The position numbers and the translations under genes are program-made. 64,000 nucleotides of DNA from an uncultured Fidelibacterota bacterium (GTDB lineage Bacteria > Fidelibacterota > Marinisomatia > Marinisomatales > Marinisomataceae): the NCBI GenBank assembly GCA_902526795.1, contig CABZMF010000002.1, positions 40,001 through 104,000 of the forward strand, given 5' to 3'. Shown one piece after another: positions 54,237-63,966 of this stretch. Each line of letters opens with the position of its first letter. The stretch's first letter is position 1. The notes below the pieces were generated by a model. That model worked only from the letters and a program-made list of their open reading frames with translations, was not told the origin of the DNA and searched no databases.

Positions 54237-54412
54237 TAGTTTTGATCTACAGGTTTTCCTTTGTAATAAAGAATGCCATCATGATAGTACGCATGATGAG
54301 GTAGATGTTCTACTCCTGTATTTTTACATTTTACTGTATGAGCAAGAGTGGACTTATAATGAGTCCTCCTCTTTTTAGAACGTGTTTTTGACTGTCTTTT
54401 TTTTGGTAACAT
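54236..54412 (-). CDS. rpmF: Ribosomal protein L32
   Basis: A 58-residue basic protein of the large ribosomal subunit. It starts MLPKKRQSKTRSKKRRTHYK, the typical L32 N-terminus, then KSTLAHTVKCKNTGVEHLPHHAYY. Only one of the four ribbon cysteines remains, so it is of the zinc-independent (or degenerate) kind. Short open reading frame found by position before fabD; the rpmF-fab order is widely conserved. Confidence 0.93.
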   Translation of the reverse strand: MLPKKRQSKTRSKKRRTHYKSTLAHTVKCKNTGVEHLPHHAYYHDGILYYKGKPVDQN

Positions 54413-54469
54413 TTTTTTTCTTAATCAGCTGGCAATATAAACAAATTAATCTTTCTTGTGAAATATTTT

Positions 54470-54844
54470 TTATAATTCAGTTTTGTCAATCCAGCATTTA
54501 TATCCAAGCTCAACCTTTATATTTTCGGCTAGCTTAACAGCATCATCTCTCTTCGAAAAATTTCCATATCTAACTCTATATTTATATTCTGAATTAACGT
54601 CATTTTTTTGAATGAAAGCATCAATATCTGAAGCATTCAATGCTTGAACAACCTCCATTGCTTCATCAAAAGTTTTTTTAACAGCAATTTGGATTGTATA
54701 GTAAAATTCGTTTTCAATATTTATTGAGGAAGTTTTAGATATTTCTTTTCTGTTTTCTTCAAAAACATAATCAAGCCAACTTTCTGTTTGTTCTTGAGAA
54801 AATAACGTTGAATAGAACAAAAATATTATTATTAATCTTAACAT
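54470..54844 (-). CDS. Exported SPOR-domain protein
   Basis: A 124-residue protein with a signal peptide (about 1-16, ending FSQ). Residues 45-122 form one SPOR domain (YYTIQIAVKKTFDEAMEVVQ, YRVRYGNFSKRDDAVKLAENI), which binds glycan strands lacking stem peptides, mainly at division sites. There is no catalytic domain, so it is probably a septal peptidoglycan-binding factor. It sits between ndk and rpmF. Confidence 0.85.
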   Translation of the reverse strand: MLRLIIIFLFYSTLFSQEQTESWLDYVFEENRKEISKTSSINIENEFYYTIQIAVKKTFDEAMEVVQALNASDIDAFIQKNDVNSEYKYRVRYGNFSKRDDAVKLAENIKVELGYKCWIDKTEL

Positions 54845-54849
54845 AAAAC

Positions 54850-55245
54850 TTAGAAAAAAAATTTTATTTCAATTTCTGCATTTTCATTACTATCTGAGCC
54901 ATGAGTAGCATTCTTTGAAATGTCTGTTCCATATTTTGCTCTTATTGTACCTGCTTCAGCTTCTGCTGGATTTGTTGCACCCATCAGATTTCTCCATTCT
55001 GAAACTGCATTAGCTTTTTCAAGTTTCATGATATGAGTTTCACTTGAAGTCATGAATTCAATAAGTTCTTTGAAAAATGGTTTATCTTTATGAATTGAAT
55101 AAAAACCTTGGGCTTGCTCAACGCTAAGCTTAAGTGTTTTTTCTTCAACGATTAAAAAGCCTTTTTCCATTAAGTCTTTTCTTATTTCATTTTTAAATCC
55201 CTTTTGCATTGCATCAGGTTTAATTAGGGCAAGTGTATTGTTCAT
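54850..55245 (-). CDS. ndk: Nucleoside diphosphate kinase
   Basis: Keeps NTP pools balanced by moving phosphate from ATP to NDPs. The 131-residue protein has the active-site His115 in NATHGSDS, with ALIKPDAM at the start and RNLMGATNP. It ends with a short phenylalanine-rich tail (KFFF). One base overlaps sucD, so GTP formed by SucCD could be passed to it. Confidence 0.96.
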   Translation of the reverse strand: MNNTLALIKPDAMQKGFKNEIRKDLMEKGFLIVEEKTLKLSVEQAQGFYSIHKDKPFFKELIEFMTSSETHIMKLEKANAVSEWRNLMGATNPAEAEAGTIRAKYGTDISKNATHGSDSNENAEIEIKFFF

Positions 55246-56123
55246 TATTCCTCTATTAAGTTTAGCATCGTTTCTCCAATTTCAGATACTGTTTTAGAAA
55301 CTGAAATCCCACATTTTTTTAGAATTTTAATTTTAGCATCTGCTGTTTCAGAACCTTCAGAAATAATCGCTCCAGCATGCCCCATTCTCTTTCCCTTAGG
55401 AGCAGTTTGACCTGCAATAAATGATACAACAGGTTTATTAAAATTATCTTTTATCCATTCGGCAGCTTCATTTTCCATACTTCCACCAATTTCTCCAATC
55501 ATAACTACACCTTTAGTTTCATCATCATTAGCAAAATGTTTCAATATATCTATCATACTTGATCCAATAATTGGATCTCCTCCAATTCCGACAGCTGTGG
55601 TCATTCCTAAACCAACATTAACAATTTGATCAATTGCTTCGTATGTCAGAGTTCCTGATCGAGAAAGAATACCAATAGAACCTTTTTTACAAATAAAACC
55701 GGGGGTTATTCCAATTTTTGATTCTTCAGCCGTAATTAAGCCGGGACAGTTAGGACCAATGAGAATTGAGGAGGAATTATTAAGAGCGCTTTTAACTTTT
55801 TTCATATCTCTGACAGGGATCCCTTCCGAAATACATACAATTAAACCAATATTTTGGTTTATAGCTTCAAGAATTGCATTTGCAGCAAACCTTGGAGGAA
55901 CAAAAATTACTGTAGCATCAATTAAAAACTCTTTTTGTGCTTCTTCAATACTGTTAAAAACTGGTAAATTATTTTCTGTAGCAGTTTCTCCACCTTTTCC
56001 AGGAGTTACTCCGCAAACAACATTAGAGCCATAGTCTAGCATTTGCTGAGAATGAAATAATCCCTCAGATCCAGTGATTCCTTGAACCAAAATAGAAGTT
56101 TTTTCGTTTAATAGTATTGACAT
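55245..56123 (-). CDS. sucD: Succinyl-CoA synthetase alpha subunit
   Basis: Forms succinate and ATP or GTP from succinyl-CoA with SucC. The 292 residues include the CoA-binding N-terminal Rossmann domain (VQGITGSEGLFHSQ), GPNCPGLI, and the phosphorylated His249 in MGHAGAIISEG. It overlaps sucC and ndk by one base each, forming a tight operon. Confidence 0.97.
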   Translation of the reverse strand: MSILLNEKTSILVQGITGSEGLFHSQQMLDYGSNVVCGVTPGKGGETATENNLPVFNSIEEAQKEFLIDATVIFVPPRFAANAILEAINQNIGLIVCISEGIPVRDMKKVKSALNNSSSILIGPNCPGLITAEESKIGITPGFICKKGSIGILSRSGTLTYEAIDQIVNVGLGMTTAVGIGGDPIIGSSMIDILKHFANDDETKGVVMIGEIGGSMENEAAEWIKDNFNKPVVSFIAGQTAPKGKRMGHAGAIISEGSETADAKIKILKKCGISVSKTVSEIGETMLNLIEE

Positions 56124-57289
56124 TATGAAACCAGCCCAACAGCTTTTTTTGCAGCTTCATCTATTGTTTCAGCACTTATCAACTCTATATCAGATTCATC
56201 TAAAATTTTTTTTGCAATTTTTGCATTAGTTCCTTGAAGTCTAACAACAACTGCAACATTTAAGTTTAATTCCTTTACAGCCTGAATGACTCCATTGGCT
56301 ACTCTATCACATCTCACAATACCACCAAAAATATTAATCAAAACTGATTTTACATTGGGGTCTGTAAGAATAATTTTAAAACCATTTTTGATTGTATCAA
56401 CATTAGCCGCGCCTCCAACATCAAGAAAGTTAGCTGGTTCGCCACCGTGATGTTTTACTATATCCATGGTTGCCATTGCTAGACCAGCCCCATTTACCAT
56501 ACAACCAACATTCCCATCAAGCTTAATATAGTTCAATCCATATTCTGATGCCTTTAATTCAAGTGGATCTTCCTCTGAGGTATCATGAAATTTTGAAATT
56601 TTTTCTTGCCTAAAAAGTGCATTTGAGTCAATATCAACTTTTGCATCTAATGCAATAATTTTTTGCTCTTCAGTGATTACTAGGGGATTAATTTCAAGCA
56701 AATTACAATCTGAATTTGAATAGCAATTATAAATATTTGTAAAAATCTCAAAAGCATTTTTAAATGAATTAAGACTCAATGCTTCGATGACAGTATTGAC
56801 TGCATCGTCAAGAGAGTGAGTCTCATTATTAACCCAGGCCTTAATAATTTTGTCAGGAGTTTTTTCTGCTACTTCTTCTATATCAACTCCACCTTCCTTA
56901 GATACAATAAAAACGTCAGCATTTTTTGAGCGATCAAACATTAATGCAAAGTAGAATTCTTTTTCAATATTAAGTGCTTCAGTAATTAATATTTGATTTA
57001 CAAGTTTACCTTCTAAGCCAGTTTGATGCGTGATTAAACTCATACCTAGTATTTTATTTGCAGAATCAATAGCAGATTCTGTTGAAGTGCAAAATTTAAC
57101 TCCACCGCCTTTACCTCTTCCTCCTGCATGAATTTGCGCTTTGATAACAACAGCATCTGAGTTGAATTCATTTTGAACTCTTTCTATAGTTTTTTCAATC
57201 TCATTTGAGGAATAAACAACATACCCCCTTTGAATTGGCACATTATAATCAGATAAAAGTTCTTTAGCCTGGAATTCGTGAATTTTCAT
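56123..57289 (-). CDS. sucC: Succinyl-CoA synthetase beta subunit
   Basis: ATP-grasp subunit that binds nucleotide and succinate. The 388 residues have the expected order: N-terminal ATP-grasp with [34 protein letters not shown] and then the ligase domain [17 protein letters not shown] and [10 protein letters not shown]. Directly followed by sucD, preceded by pruA with no gap. Confidence 0.97.
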   Translation of the reverse strand: MKIHEFQAKELLSDYNVPIQRGYVVYSSNEIEKTIERVQNEFNSDAVVIKAQIHAGGRGKGGGVKFCTSTESAIDSANKILGMSLITHQTGLEGKLVNQILITEALNIEKEFYFALMFDRSKNADVFIVSKEGGVDIEEVAEKTPDKIIKAWVNNETHSLDDAVNTVIEALSLNSFKNAFEIFTNIYNCYSNSDCNLLEINPLVITEEQKIIALDAKVDIDSNALFRQEKISKFHDTSEEDPLELKASEYGLNYIKLDGNVGCMVNGAGLAMATMDIVKHHGGEPANFLDVGGAANVDTIKNGFKIILTDPNVKSVLINIFGGIVRCDRVANGVIQAVKELNLNVAVVVRLQGTNAKIAKKILDESDIELISAETIDEAAKKAVGLVS

Positions 57290-58912
57290 CTATTCTTCAT
57301 TCATGAATGGATATCTGTAGTTGTGAGGAGGTTTAAAAGTTTCTTTGATAGTTCTTGGAGATGTCCATCTTAATAAATTAAGCATTGATCCACCTTTATC
57401 ATTCGTACCAGATGCTCTGCTTCCTCCAAACGGTTGTTGTCCAACAACAGCACCAGTAGGTTTATCATTGATATAGAAATTACCTGCTGAAAATCTTAAT
57501 TTTGATTTAACTTCATCAACAATATCTCTATTTTCTGAAAAAACACAACCTGTAAGAGCATATGGTGAAGTATTATCAATTAATTCTAATGTTTCATTCC
57601 AATTCTCGTTTTCATATACAAAGATGGTAAGTACTGGACCAAATATTTCTTCCTCGAGAGTTTTGAAATGGGGGTTTTTTGCTAAAATAACAGTTGGTTC
57701 TACAAAGTATCCTTTGGATTTATCATATCCGCCACCACATAATATTTCACAATCGTTACTTATTTTAGCATAATCTAAATAAGATGCAATTTTATCAAAG
57801 GCCGTTTCATCAATAACAGCATTTACAAAGTTCTTGAAATCTTCTGGTGGACCTACATCAATTGTTTTGATTTCAGTTACTAGTTTTTCTTGAATTTCAT
57901 CCCATTTTGATTCTGGCAAATATGCTCTAGACATAGCGGAACATTTCTGTCCTTGATATTCAAAAGCTCCTCTGACCATTGCCGTAACTAAGCCTTGAAT
58001 ATCGGCTGATTCATGTGCTATACAAAAATCTTTACCACCTGTTTCACCAACAATTTTTGGATAATTTCTATATATATCTAAATTATTTGATACTTTCTTC
58101 CAAAGATGTTTGAAAGTCTTCGTAGAACCTGTGAAATGAACTCCAGCTAATTCCTTATGACTCAATACTTGATCACCTATGTTTGGACCATCTCCAGGAA
58201 TAAAATTAATTACTCCATCAGGAAGACCTGCTTCCTTATAAAGCTCCATAATATAGTATGCAGAATAGACAGCACTTGGTGCTGGCTTCCACAAAACAGT
58301 ATTACCAACAATGGCAGGGGATATAGCCAGATTACCGCCAATACTAAAAAAATTAAAAGGCGCAATTGCAAATACAAAACCTTCAAGTGGCCTAAATTCT
58401 AATTCATTTTTCATTCCGTCAGGTGATATCGGAGTGAAAGAATTTTGCATTGTGTTAGCAAATTCAATATTAAAATTTAGAAAGTCGATTAGTTCACATG
58501 ATGCGTCAACTTCAGCTTGAAAGACACTTTTACCAATATCTAGCATTGCAGCGGCATTAATTTTATACCTATAAGGTCCTGCTATTAAATCTGCAACTTT
58601 CTTAAAAATCTTTGCTCTTTCTTCTAATGATGTATTAGACCATGTTTTCCATGCTTCCAAAGAAGAATCTATCGCCATTTGAATTTCTTTTGGACCAGCT
58701 TCATGATAATGTCCTAAAATATGACTATGATCTTGAGGTTTTGTACAAGGTTTTGTATTGCCAGTTCTAATTTCTTTTCCATTGATTATAATTGGAATAT
58801 CTTTTTGTCTGCAAGATTGTCTTTCAATTTCTTTAAGAAGTAATTCTCTATGTTCCGAACCAGGTTCAAAATCAATGATTGGTTCGTTAGTTGCTTTAAA
58901 ATTTTTGTCCAT
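57290..58912 (-). CDS. pruA: Delta-1-pyrroline-5-carboxylate dehydrogenase (ALDH4-like)
   Basis: Oxidises glutamate semialdehyde to glutamate, the second step of proline breakdown. The 540-residue stand-alone enzyme is of the ALDH4A1/mitochondrial kind, not the proline-utilisation A fusion. General base Glu290 (VGETGGKD) and catalytic Cys324 (GQKCSAMSR) are present, with ATNEPIIDFEPGSEHR at the N-terminus and QPFGGSRASGTNDKGG near the C-terminus. With the PutP-like importer this indicates use of proline as carbon source; no proline dehydrogenase lies in the window. It leads directly into sucCD. Confidence 0.94.
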   Translation of the reverse strand: MDKNFKATNEPIIDFEPGSEHRELLLKEIERQSCRQKDIPIIINGKEIRTGNTKPCTKPQDHSHILGHYHEAGPKEIQMAIDSSLEAWKTWSNTSLEERAKIFKKVADLIAGPYRYKINAAAMLDIGKSVFQAEVDASCELIDFLNFNIEFANTMQNSFTPISPDGMKNELEFRPLEGFVFAIAPFNFFSIGGNLAISPAIVGNTVLWKPAPSAVYSAYYIMELYKEAGLPDGVINFIPGDGPNIGDQVLSHKELAGVHFTGSTKTFKHLWKKVSNNLDIYRNYPKIVGETGGKDFCIAHESADIQGLVTAMVRGAFEYQGQKCSAMSRAYLPESKWDEIQEKLVTEIKTIDVGPPEDFKNFVNAVIDETAFDKIASYLDYAKISNDCEILCGGGYDKSKGYFVEPTVILAKNPHFKTLEEEIFGPVLTIFVYENENWNETLELIDNTSPYALTGCVFSENRDIVDEVKSKLRFSAGNFYINDKPTGAVVGQQPFGGSRASGTNDKGGSMLNLLRWTSPRTIKETFKPPHNYRYPFMNEE

Positions 58913-58921
58913 AATTTTCCT

Positions 58922-59908
58922 TTAGTTTTTGTGCCTAATATTAGACAAAATATCTTTCATTTCAGAATAATTCTTTGCTAAAACAAATTTTTTTCGATAA
59001 AAAGATGCGCTTTTAAGTCCTTTAAAATACCATGCAAAGTGTTTTTTCATATTATTACTTCCAACAACTTCACCATGGGTTTGTATTAGTAATTCGAGGT
59101 GTTTTTTACATATCTCAAGTCTTTCATCTATGGTAATTTCTTCAAAATCTTCGTTTAACAAATATTTTTTAATCTGAGTAAAAAACCATGGATTGCCCAA
59201 AGCTGCTCTTCCAATCATGATTCCATCACATTTAGTATGACTAAACATTCTATTTATATCATCTATACTTTTAACATCACCATTTCCAATTACAGGAATT
59301 TTCACATTCTCTTTTAATTCTTTTATTAAATCCCAATTAGCTGATCCTTTATACATTTGAACGGTTGTTCTTGGATGTAATGTGATTGCTTTCACTCCAA
59401 TTTTTTCAAGATTGATACCAGCTTCTGTGCTTACAATACTTTCAGAATTCCAACCTGCCCTCATTTTTACGGTTACAGGTATTTTATCTACTGCTTTTAC
59501 AACAGCTTCAGTTATATCTTCCATTAAGCATAAATCTTTGAGTGCTGCTGATCCAGCACCTTTATTTGTAACTTTTGGTACTGGACAGCCATAGTTAATA
59601 TCAATTAAATCTGGTCTAAATTTGTCGTAAACCAATTTTGCTGCATTTTCCATAACCTGTGGTGTATCGCCAAAAATTTGAATTCCAATTGGTCTTTCAA
59701 ATTCTGAAAATTTTATCATATTTAATGTTTTTTCGTTTTTTCTTATGATTCCATGCGCGGAGACAAATTCAGAATAGACTACGCCAGCTCCAAATTCTTT
59801 TGCAATTACTCTGTATGCATAATCTGTAACACCTGCCATTGGAGCTAAAAAAAATGGAAAATCAAGTTTTAGGTTTCCAATTTGAATTTTTTTATTTATA
59901 TCAAACAT
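58922..59908 (-). CDS. dusB: tRNA-dihydrouridine synthase
   Basis: FMN-dependent enzyme reducing uridine to dihydrouridine in the tRNA D-loop. The 328-residue protein shows FFLAPMAGVTDYAYR, the active-site Cys108 in INYGCPVPKVTNKGAG, KMRAGW, and GIMIGRAALGNPW. It is of the DusB subtype in length and C-terminal helices. The end lies 9 bp from pruA; the start is 79 bp from divergent rpmB. Confidence 0.93.
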   Translation of the reverse strand: MFDINKKIQIGNLKLDFPFFLAPMAGVTDYAYRVIAKEFGAGVVYSEFVSAHGIIRKNEKTLNMIKFSEFERPIGIQIFGDTPQVMENAAKLVYDKFRPDLIDINYGCPVPKVTNKGAGSAALKDLCLMEDITEAVVKAVDKIPVTVKMRAGWNSESIVSTEAGINLEKIGVKAITLHPRTTVQMYKGSANWDLIKELKENVKIPVIGNGDVKSIDDINRMFSHTKCDGIMIGRAALGNPWFFTQIKKYLLNEDFEEITIDERLEICKKHLELLIQTHGEVVGSNNMKKHFAWYFKGLKSASFYRKKFVLAKNYSEMKDILSNIRHKN

Positions 59909-59987
59909 ATAGTTTTTGTTTGTTCAGTACGATTATTGGTTTAAATTTCTCGTGTTTAATTTGAACTTAAACATAAAAGGTTAAAAA
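59909..59987. promoter_or_regulatory. Divergent control region between dusB and rpmB
   Basis: 79 bp separate the two divergent starts. AAAGG lies 7 bases before the rpmB ATG and is a fair ribosome-binding site. No paired -10/-35 elements are convincing on either strand, and no inverted repeat stands out. Confidence 0.35.
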
Positions 59988-60224
59988 ATGTCAAGAGTTT
60001 GTGAGGTAACAGGTAAAAAAGTGATGTATGGTAATAATGTAAGCCATGCTCACAATAAGACAAGAAGAAGATTCGATATTAATCTTCAAAAAAAGACTTT
60101 TTGGGTGGAAACACTAAATAAAAAAGTTACATTGAAAGTATCTGCTAAAGGTTTAAAAATAATTGATAAAAAAGGCATTGATTCAGTAATAAAAGACTTA
60201 ATGGCTAAGGGCAAAAAATTTTAA
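59988..60224 (+). CDS. rpmB: Ribosomal protein L28
   Basis: A 78-residue basic large-subunit protein. [34 protein letters not shown] is the characteristic L28 N-terminus. Only one cysteine is present. It converges with gatB, the two sharing 4 bases at their stops. rpmG (L33), a common neighbour, is absent. Confidence 0.96.
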   Translation: MSRVCEVTGKKVMYGNNVSHAHNKTRRRFDINLQKKTFWVETLNKKVTLKVSAKGLKIIDKKGIDSVIKDLMAKGKKF

Positions 60225-61666
60225 TTTTGTAATTTCTTTTTAAGTTCAGAGATAATTAATTCGTGATTTACTTTTCCTTTGGTTTCCCTATTAATTTGGC
60301 CAATAAAAAAACCAATAAGTTTTTCCTCGCCATTTTTATATCTTAACACTTCATTTTGATAAATTGATAATACATTATCTATAATGTTTTTAATATTTAT
60401 TTTCGAGGAATCAAAATTTCCTTTTTTTAATACATCTTTCAATCCTTTACCAGTTTCGAATAATTCTCGCAAAATATTTTTTCCAGAATTTTTTGTAATT
60501 TTATTTTGTTCGATAAGTTCAATTATTTCTTTCAAATCTTTTGCAATCACTTTTTTTGAATTAAAGTCGGAATTGGATTCATTAAATAATCTAAATAGCT
60601 CTGTTGATACCCAAGAACTAACCTTTTTTGGTGAAACTTTAAAATTGACAACATTTTCAAAATATTCAGCGATTTCCTTTGAAGAAGAAAGTATTGAACA
60701 TTCATTTAAAGATAAATCATACTTTTTCATCCATTTTTTTTCATACTCAAATGGAAGTACTGGCATTGATAATTTAATATTATTAATAAATGATTTATTT
60801 AAGCTTACTGGAGGAAGGTCAGGATCTGGAAAATATCTATAATCATCTGCATTTTCTTTTACTCTCATTATTTCAGCAGTATTCTTGTCATTATTCCATG
60901 TTAAAGTTGCCTGTTGAATTTTATCTCCATTATTTAAAATTTTATTTTGTCTTCGAATTTCTGATTCAATAGCTTTTTGAACATTTTTAAAAGAATTGAT
61001 ATTTTTTATTTCTGTCTTAACACCAAAATTTCCACTTCCTTTTTTTGAAAGCGAAATATTAGCGTCACATCGAAGCTTTCCTTTTTCCATTTCAGCACTT
61101 GAAATATCAATGTAATTAACAATCTGCTTAACTCGCTGCATAAAGATTTTTGCTTGCTCTGGATGGACTAGCACTGGCTCTGTTACAATTTCAATTAATG
61201 CTGCGCCACTTCTATTGTAATCTAAATTACTAGTATTGCTTAGGTTGTTATGAGATGATTTTCCTGCATCTTCTTCTAAATGTGCTCTAGTTAAATTTAT
61301 TCTATACTCTTTATCATTCCACCAAATTGGAATGGAGCCACCAGATATAATAGGTTGATCAAATTGTGAAATTTGATATCCTTTAGGAAGATCAGGATAA
61401 AAATAGTGTTTTCTTGCAAAAGTGAAACTTTCACTTACGTTACCATTCACTGCTTGACCAAACAAAATTGCTGATTCAATAGCAGTTTGATTTACACTAG
61501 GAAGAGCTCCAGGAAGACCTAATGATGTCGGACAGGTTTGACTGTTGGGTGCATTATCATATTCGTATTCACAATTACTAAAAATTTTTGAATTACATTC
61601 AAGTTGAACATGTATTTCAAGGCCAATAATAAAATCCCAATTTTCATTTATGTCATTTATGTTCAA
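60221..61666 (-). CDS. gatB: Aspartyl/glutamyl-tRNA amidotransferase subunit B
   Basis: Kinase-transferase subunit of GatCAB, which amidates Glu-tRNA-Gln and Asp-tRNA-Asn. The 481-residue protein has [19 protein letters not shown] at the N-terminus with a zinc-site Cys pair, [31 protein letters not shown], and the C-terminal YqeY-like tail domain (from about 380). The GatA and GatC subunits are not in the window. It overlaps aconitase by 4 bp. Confidence 0.96.
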   Translation of the reverse strand: MNINDINENWDFIIGLEIHVQLECNSKIFSNCEYEYDNAPNSQTCPTSLGLPGALPSVNQTAIESAILFGQAVNGNVSESFTFARKHYFYPDLPKGYQISQFDQPIISGGSIPIWWNDKEYRINLTRAHLEEDAGKSSHNNLSNTSNLDYNRSGAALIEIVTEPVLVHPEQAKIFMQRVKQIVNYIDISSAEMEKGKLRCDANISLSKKGSGNFGVKTEIKNINSFKNVQKAIESEIRRQNKILNNGDKIQQATLTWNNDKNTAEIMRVKENADDYRYFPDPDLPPVSLNKSFINNIKLSMPVLPFEYEKKWMKKYDLSLNECSILSSSKEIAEYFENVVNFKVSPKKVSSWVSTELFRLFNESNSDFNSKKVIAKDLKEIIELIEQNKITKNSGKNILRELFETGKGLKDVLKKGNFDSSKINIKNIIDNVLSIYQNEVLRYKNGEEKLIGFFIGQINRETKGKVNHELIISELKKKLQN

Positions 61667-63921
61667 TTTGATTTTTTTGCAATTAAATTAAGAGCTGATC
61701 CAGCTTTGAACCAACCAATTTGATTTTCAGAAAAAGTATGAATCGTTTCTAATAATTCAGAATTACCATCAGGTTTATTTAAATTTAATTTTATATTTGT
61801 TTTGCAATCAAAATCTTTGAGATTGATTGTAGAAATTGTATCATTTGATTCAATTTTATCATAGTCACTTTTATTTTTAAATATTAAAGGGATGATACCC
61901 TGTTTTTTTAAATTTGTTTGTGCAATTCTTGCAAAACTTTTTGCAAGTATAATCTTACATCCCATAAATCTTGGTTCCATAGCTGCGTGCTCTCTACTAG
62001 AACCTTCACCATAATTTTCATCTGCAACTGCGATCCAGTTTATATTATTTTTTTTATATGAATTTGCAACTTCATATATATTATTAATTTTGTTATTTAA
62101 GAGATTAATTGCTTCTCCATTTGAACCTGTAAATCCATTTAGAGCACCTGAATACATATTTTGAGAAATATTTTCTAAATGTCCTCTATATTTTAGCCAA
62201 GGTCCAGCAGGAGATACATGATCAGTTGTACATTTTCCTTCAGCTTTTAAAAGAATTTTTAAGTTAATCATTTCTTTTCCATCCCATTTAGAAAAAGGTT
62301 CTAAAACTTGTAATCTGTCACTTTCTGAATTAATGACAACTTGAGTGTTAGGTCTAAGTTCAGCTTTCAAAAAATCATCACTTCCAATTTTTTCGAAACC
62401 CATTTCAGGAAGTTCAGACCCAGATGGTGATTCAAAATAAAAATTACTTCCGTCACTAAGTTTGATTCTATCTTTTGAAGGATTAAAACTTAATTTTCCT
62501 GATATCGCAAGTGCTGTAACTATTTCAGGACTTGCAACAAAAGATTCTGTTGCAGCATTTCCATCATTTCTTTTTGCAAAATTCCTGTTAAAAGATGTAA
62601 TTATAGTATTTTTTTCACCTTCATTAATGTCTGATCTTCTCCATTGACCAATGCATGGACCACAAGCATTTGCTAAAACTTTTCCACCTAATTCTTCAAA
62701 AACTTTTGTATAGCCGTCTCTTTCCATAGTAGCTTTAATTTGATTTGATCCAGGAGTAATGTAGAACTCTGATTTAGCTTTTAAACCTACACTTAATGCT
62801 TGTTTAGCGACATGTGCAGCTTTCTCAATATCCTCATAAGAAGAATTTGTACAACTTCCAATTAAACCCACTTTTAGATTATCATCATAACTATTTTTAG
62901 TGACTGCTTCAGGCATATCAGAGATTTCTCTCGATAAGTCAGGACTATATGGTCCAACGATATGCGGTTCTAATTCAGATAGATTAATTTCAATAACTTC
63001 ATCATAATATTTTTCTGGATCATTTTGAACTTCATCATCAGCTTTTAGATGTTTTTTTATTTTATTTGCTAATTTGGCAATATCTCCTCTATCTGTAGCA
63101 GATAAATATTCACTCATTTTTTTATCGTAAGGAAAAATTGAAGTGGTTGCACCAACTTCAGCCCCCATGTTTGTAATTGTTGCTTTCCCTGTACAGCTTA
63201 TGGTTTCAGTACCCTTTCCAAAATATTCGATAATTTTTCCAGTACCACCTTTAACAGTTAGGATACCCGCAAGTTTTAAAATAATATCTTTTGGGGAAGA
63301 CCAGTCTGACAATTGCCCAGTTAATTTAACTCCAATGATACCTGGCCAATTTACTTCCCATGGAGAATTTGTCATCACATCTACTGCATCAGCTCCTCCA
63401 ACACCTATAGCAATCATACCTAGACCTCCAGCATTTGGAGTATGCGAATCAGTTCCTATCATCATTGTACCTGGCACAGCATAATTTTCTAAAATCGTTT
63501 GATGGATTATTCCTGCACCTGGTTTCCAAAACCCTATACCATACTTTGCACAAACTGATTTTAAAAAATCATAGACTTCTTTATTAGTTATCAAGGCGTT
63601 GTTTAAGTCATCATCAGCTCCTTTAATCGCGGTGATTAAATGATCGCAGTGAACTGTGGTAGGAACGGCAGTAGTTTGCATTCCAGCATTTATAAATTGT
63701 AATAAGGCCATTTGTGCTGTCGCATCTTGCATTGCAACTCTATCTGGGGCAAGAGTACAAAATGTTTTTGTTCTATCCGGAATATTATTCAAATTTTCAG
63801 ATAAGTGTGAAAATAGAATCTTTTCTGTATAGGTAAGTGGTCTATTAAAAAAGGATTTTGCATCTATGATTTTTAATTGGTAATTATCATATATTTGTTT
63901 AATAATTTCTGTCTGGTTCAT
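61663..63921 (-). CDS. acn: Aconitate hydratase, mitochondrial-type
   Basis: Isomerises citrate to isocitrate in the TCA cycle. The 752-residue length and order of domains match mitochondrial aconitase (ACO2), not the larger AcnA or AcnB. The 4Fe-4S ligands are Cys357 (GSCTNSSYED), Cys420 and Cys423 (ACGPCIGQW). MQDATAQMA, VHCDHLI, GTDSHTPNAGGLG and the swivel domain GEGSSREHAAMEPR are intact. It is upstream of gatB in the same run. Confidence 0.95.
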   Translation of the reverse strand: MNQTEIIKQIYDNYQLKIIDAKSFFNRPLTYTEKILFSHLSENLNNIPDRTKTFCTLAPDRVAMQDATAQMALLQFINAGMQTTAVPTTVHCDHLITAIKGADDDLNNALITNKEVYDFLKSVCAKYGIGFWKPGAGIIHQTILENYAVPGTMMIGTDSHTPNAGGLGMIAIGVGGADAVDVMTNSPWEVNWPGIIGVKLTGQLSDWSSPKDIILKLAGILTVKGGTGKIIEYFGKGTETISCTGKATITNMGAEVGATTSIFPYDKKMSEYLSATDRGDIAKLANKIKKHLKADDEVQNDPEKYYDEVIEINLSELEPHIVGPYSPDLSREISDMPEAVTKNSYDDNLKVGLIGSCTNSSYEDIEKAAHVAKQALSVGLKAKSEFYITPGSNQIKATMERDGYTKVFEELGGKVLANACGPCIGQWRRSDINEGEKNTIITSFNRNFAKRNDGNAATESFVASPEIVTALAISGKLSFNPSKDRIKLSDGSNFYFESPSGSELPEMGFEKIGSDDFLKAELRPNTQVVINSESDRLQVLEPFSKWDGKEMINLKILLKAEGKCTTDHVSPAGPWLKYRGHLENISQNMYSGALNGFTGSNGEAINLLNNKINNIYEVANSYKKNNINWIAVADENYGEGSSREHAAMEPRFMGCKIILAKSFARIAQTNLKKQGIIPLIFKNKSDYDKIESNDTISTINLKDFDCKTNIKLNLNKPDGNSELLETIHTFSENQIGWFKAGSALNLIAKKSN

Positions 63922-63935
63922 ATTAGTTTTTTATT

Positions 63936-63962
63936 ATTATAAATTTAGTTAAAAAAAAACAA
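63936..63962 (-). promoter_or_regulatory. Candidate promoter for aconitase
   Basis: On the minus strand, TTGTTT (63957-63962) and a perfect TATAAT (63936-63941) are 15 bases apart, and the ATG follows 14 bases after the -10 element, so the leader would be only a few bases. It occupies most of the 45-bp gap to the divergent maf start. Confidence 0.35.
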
Positions 63963-63966
63963 TTTT

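Noticed and set aside
60384..60842. 152-codon open frame on the plus strand opposite gatB
   Set aside because: gatB is certain on the other strand; the translation is rich in Phe, Ser and Leu as expected from the complement of an AT-rich gene, with no domain.
63143..63484. 113-codon open frame opposite aconitase
   Set aside because: Antisense to highly conserved aconitase motifs; the Pro- and Val-rich translation has no recognisable family.
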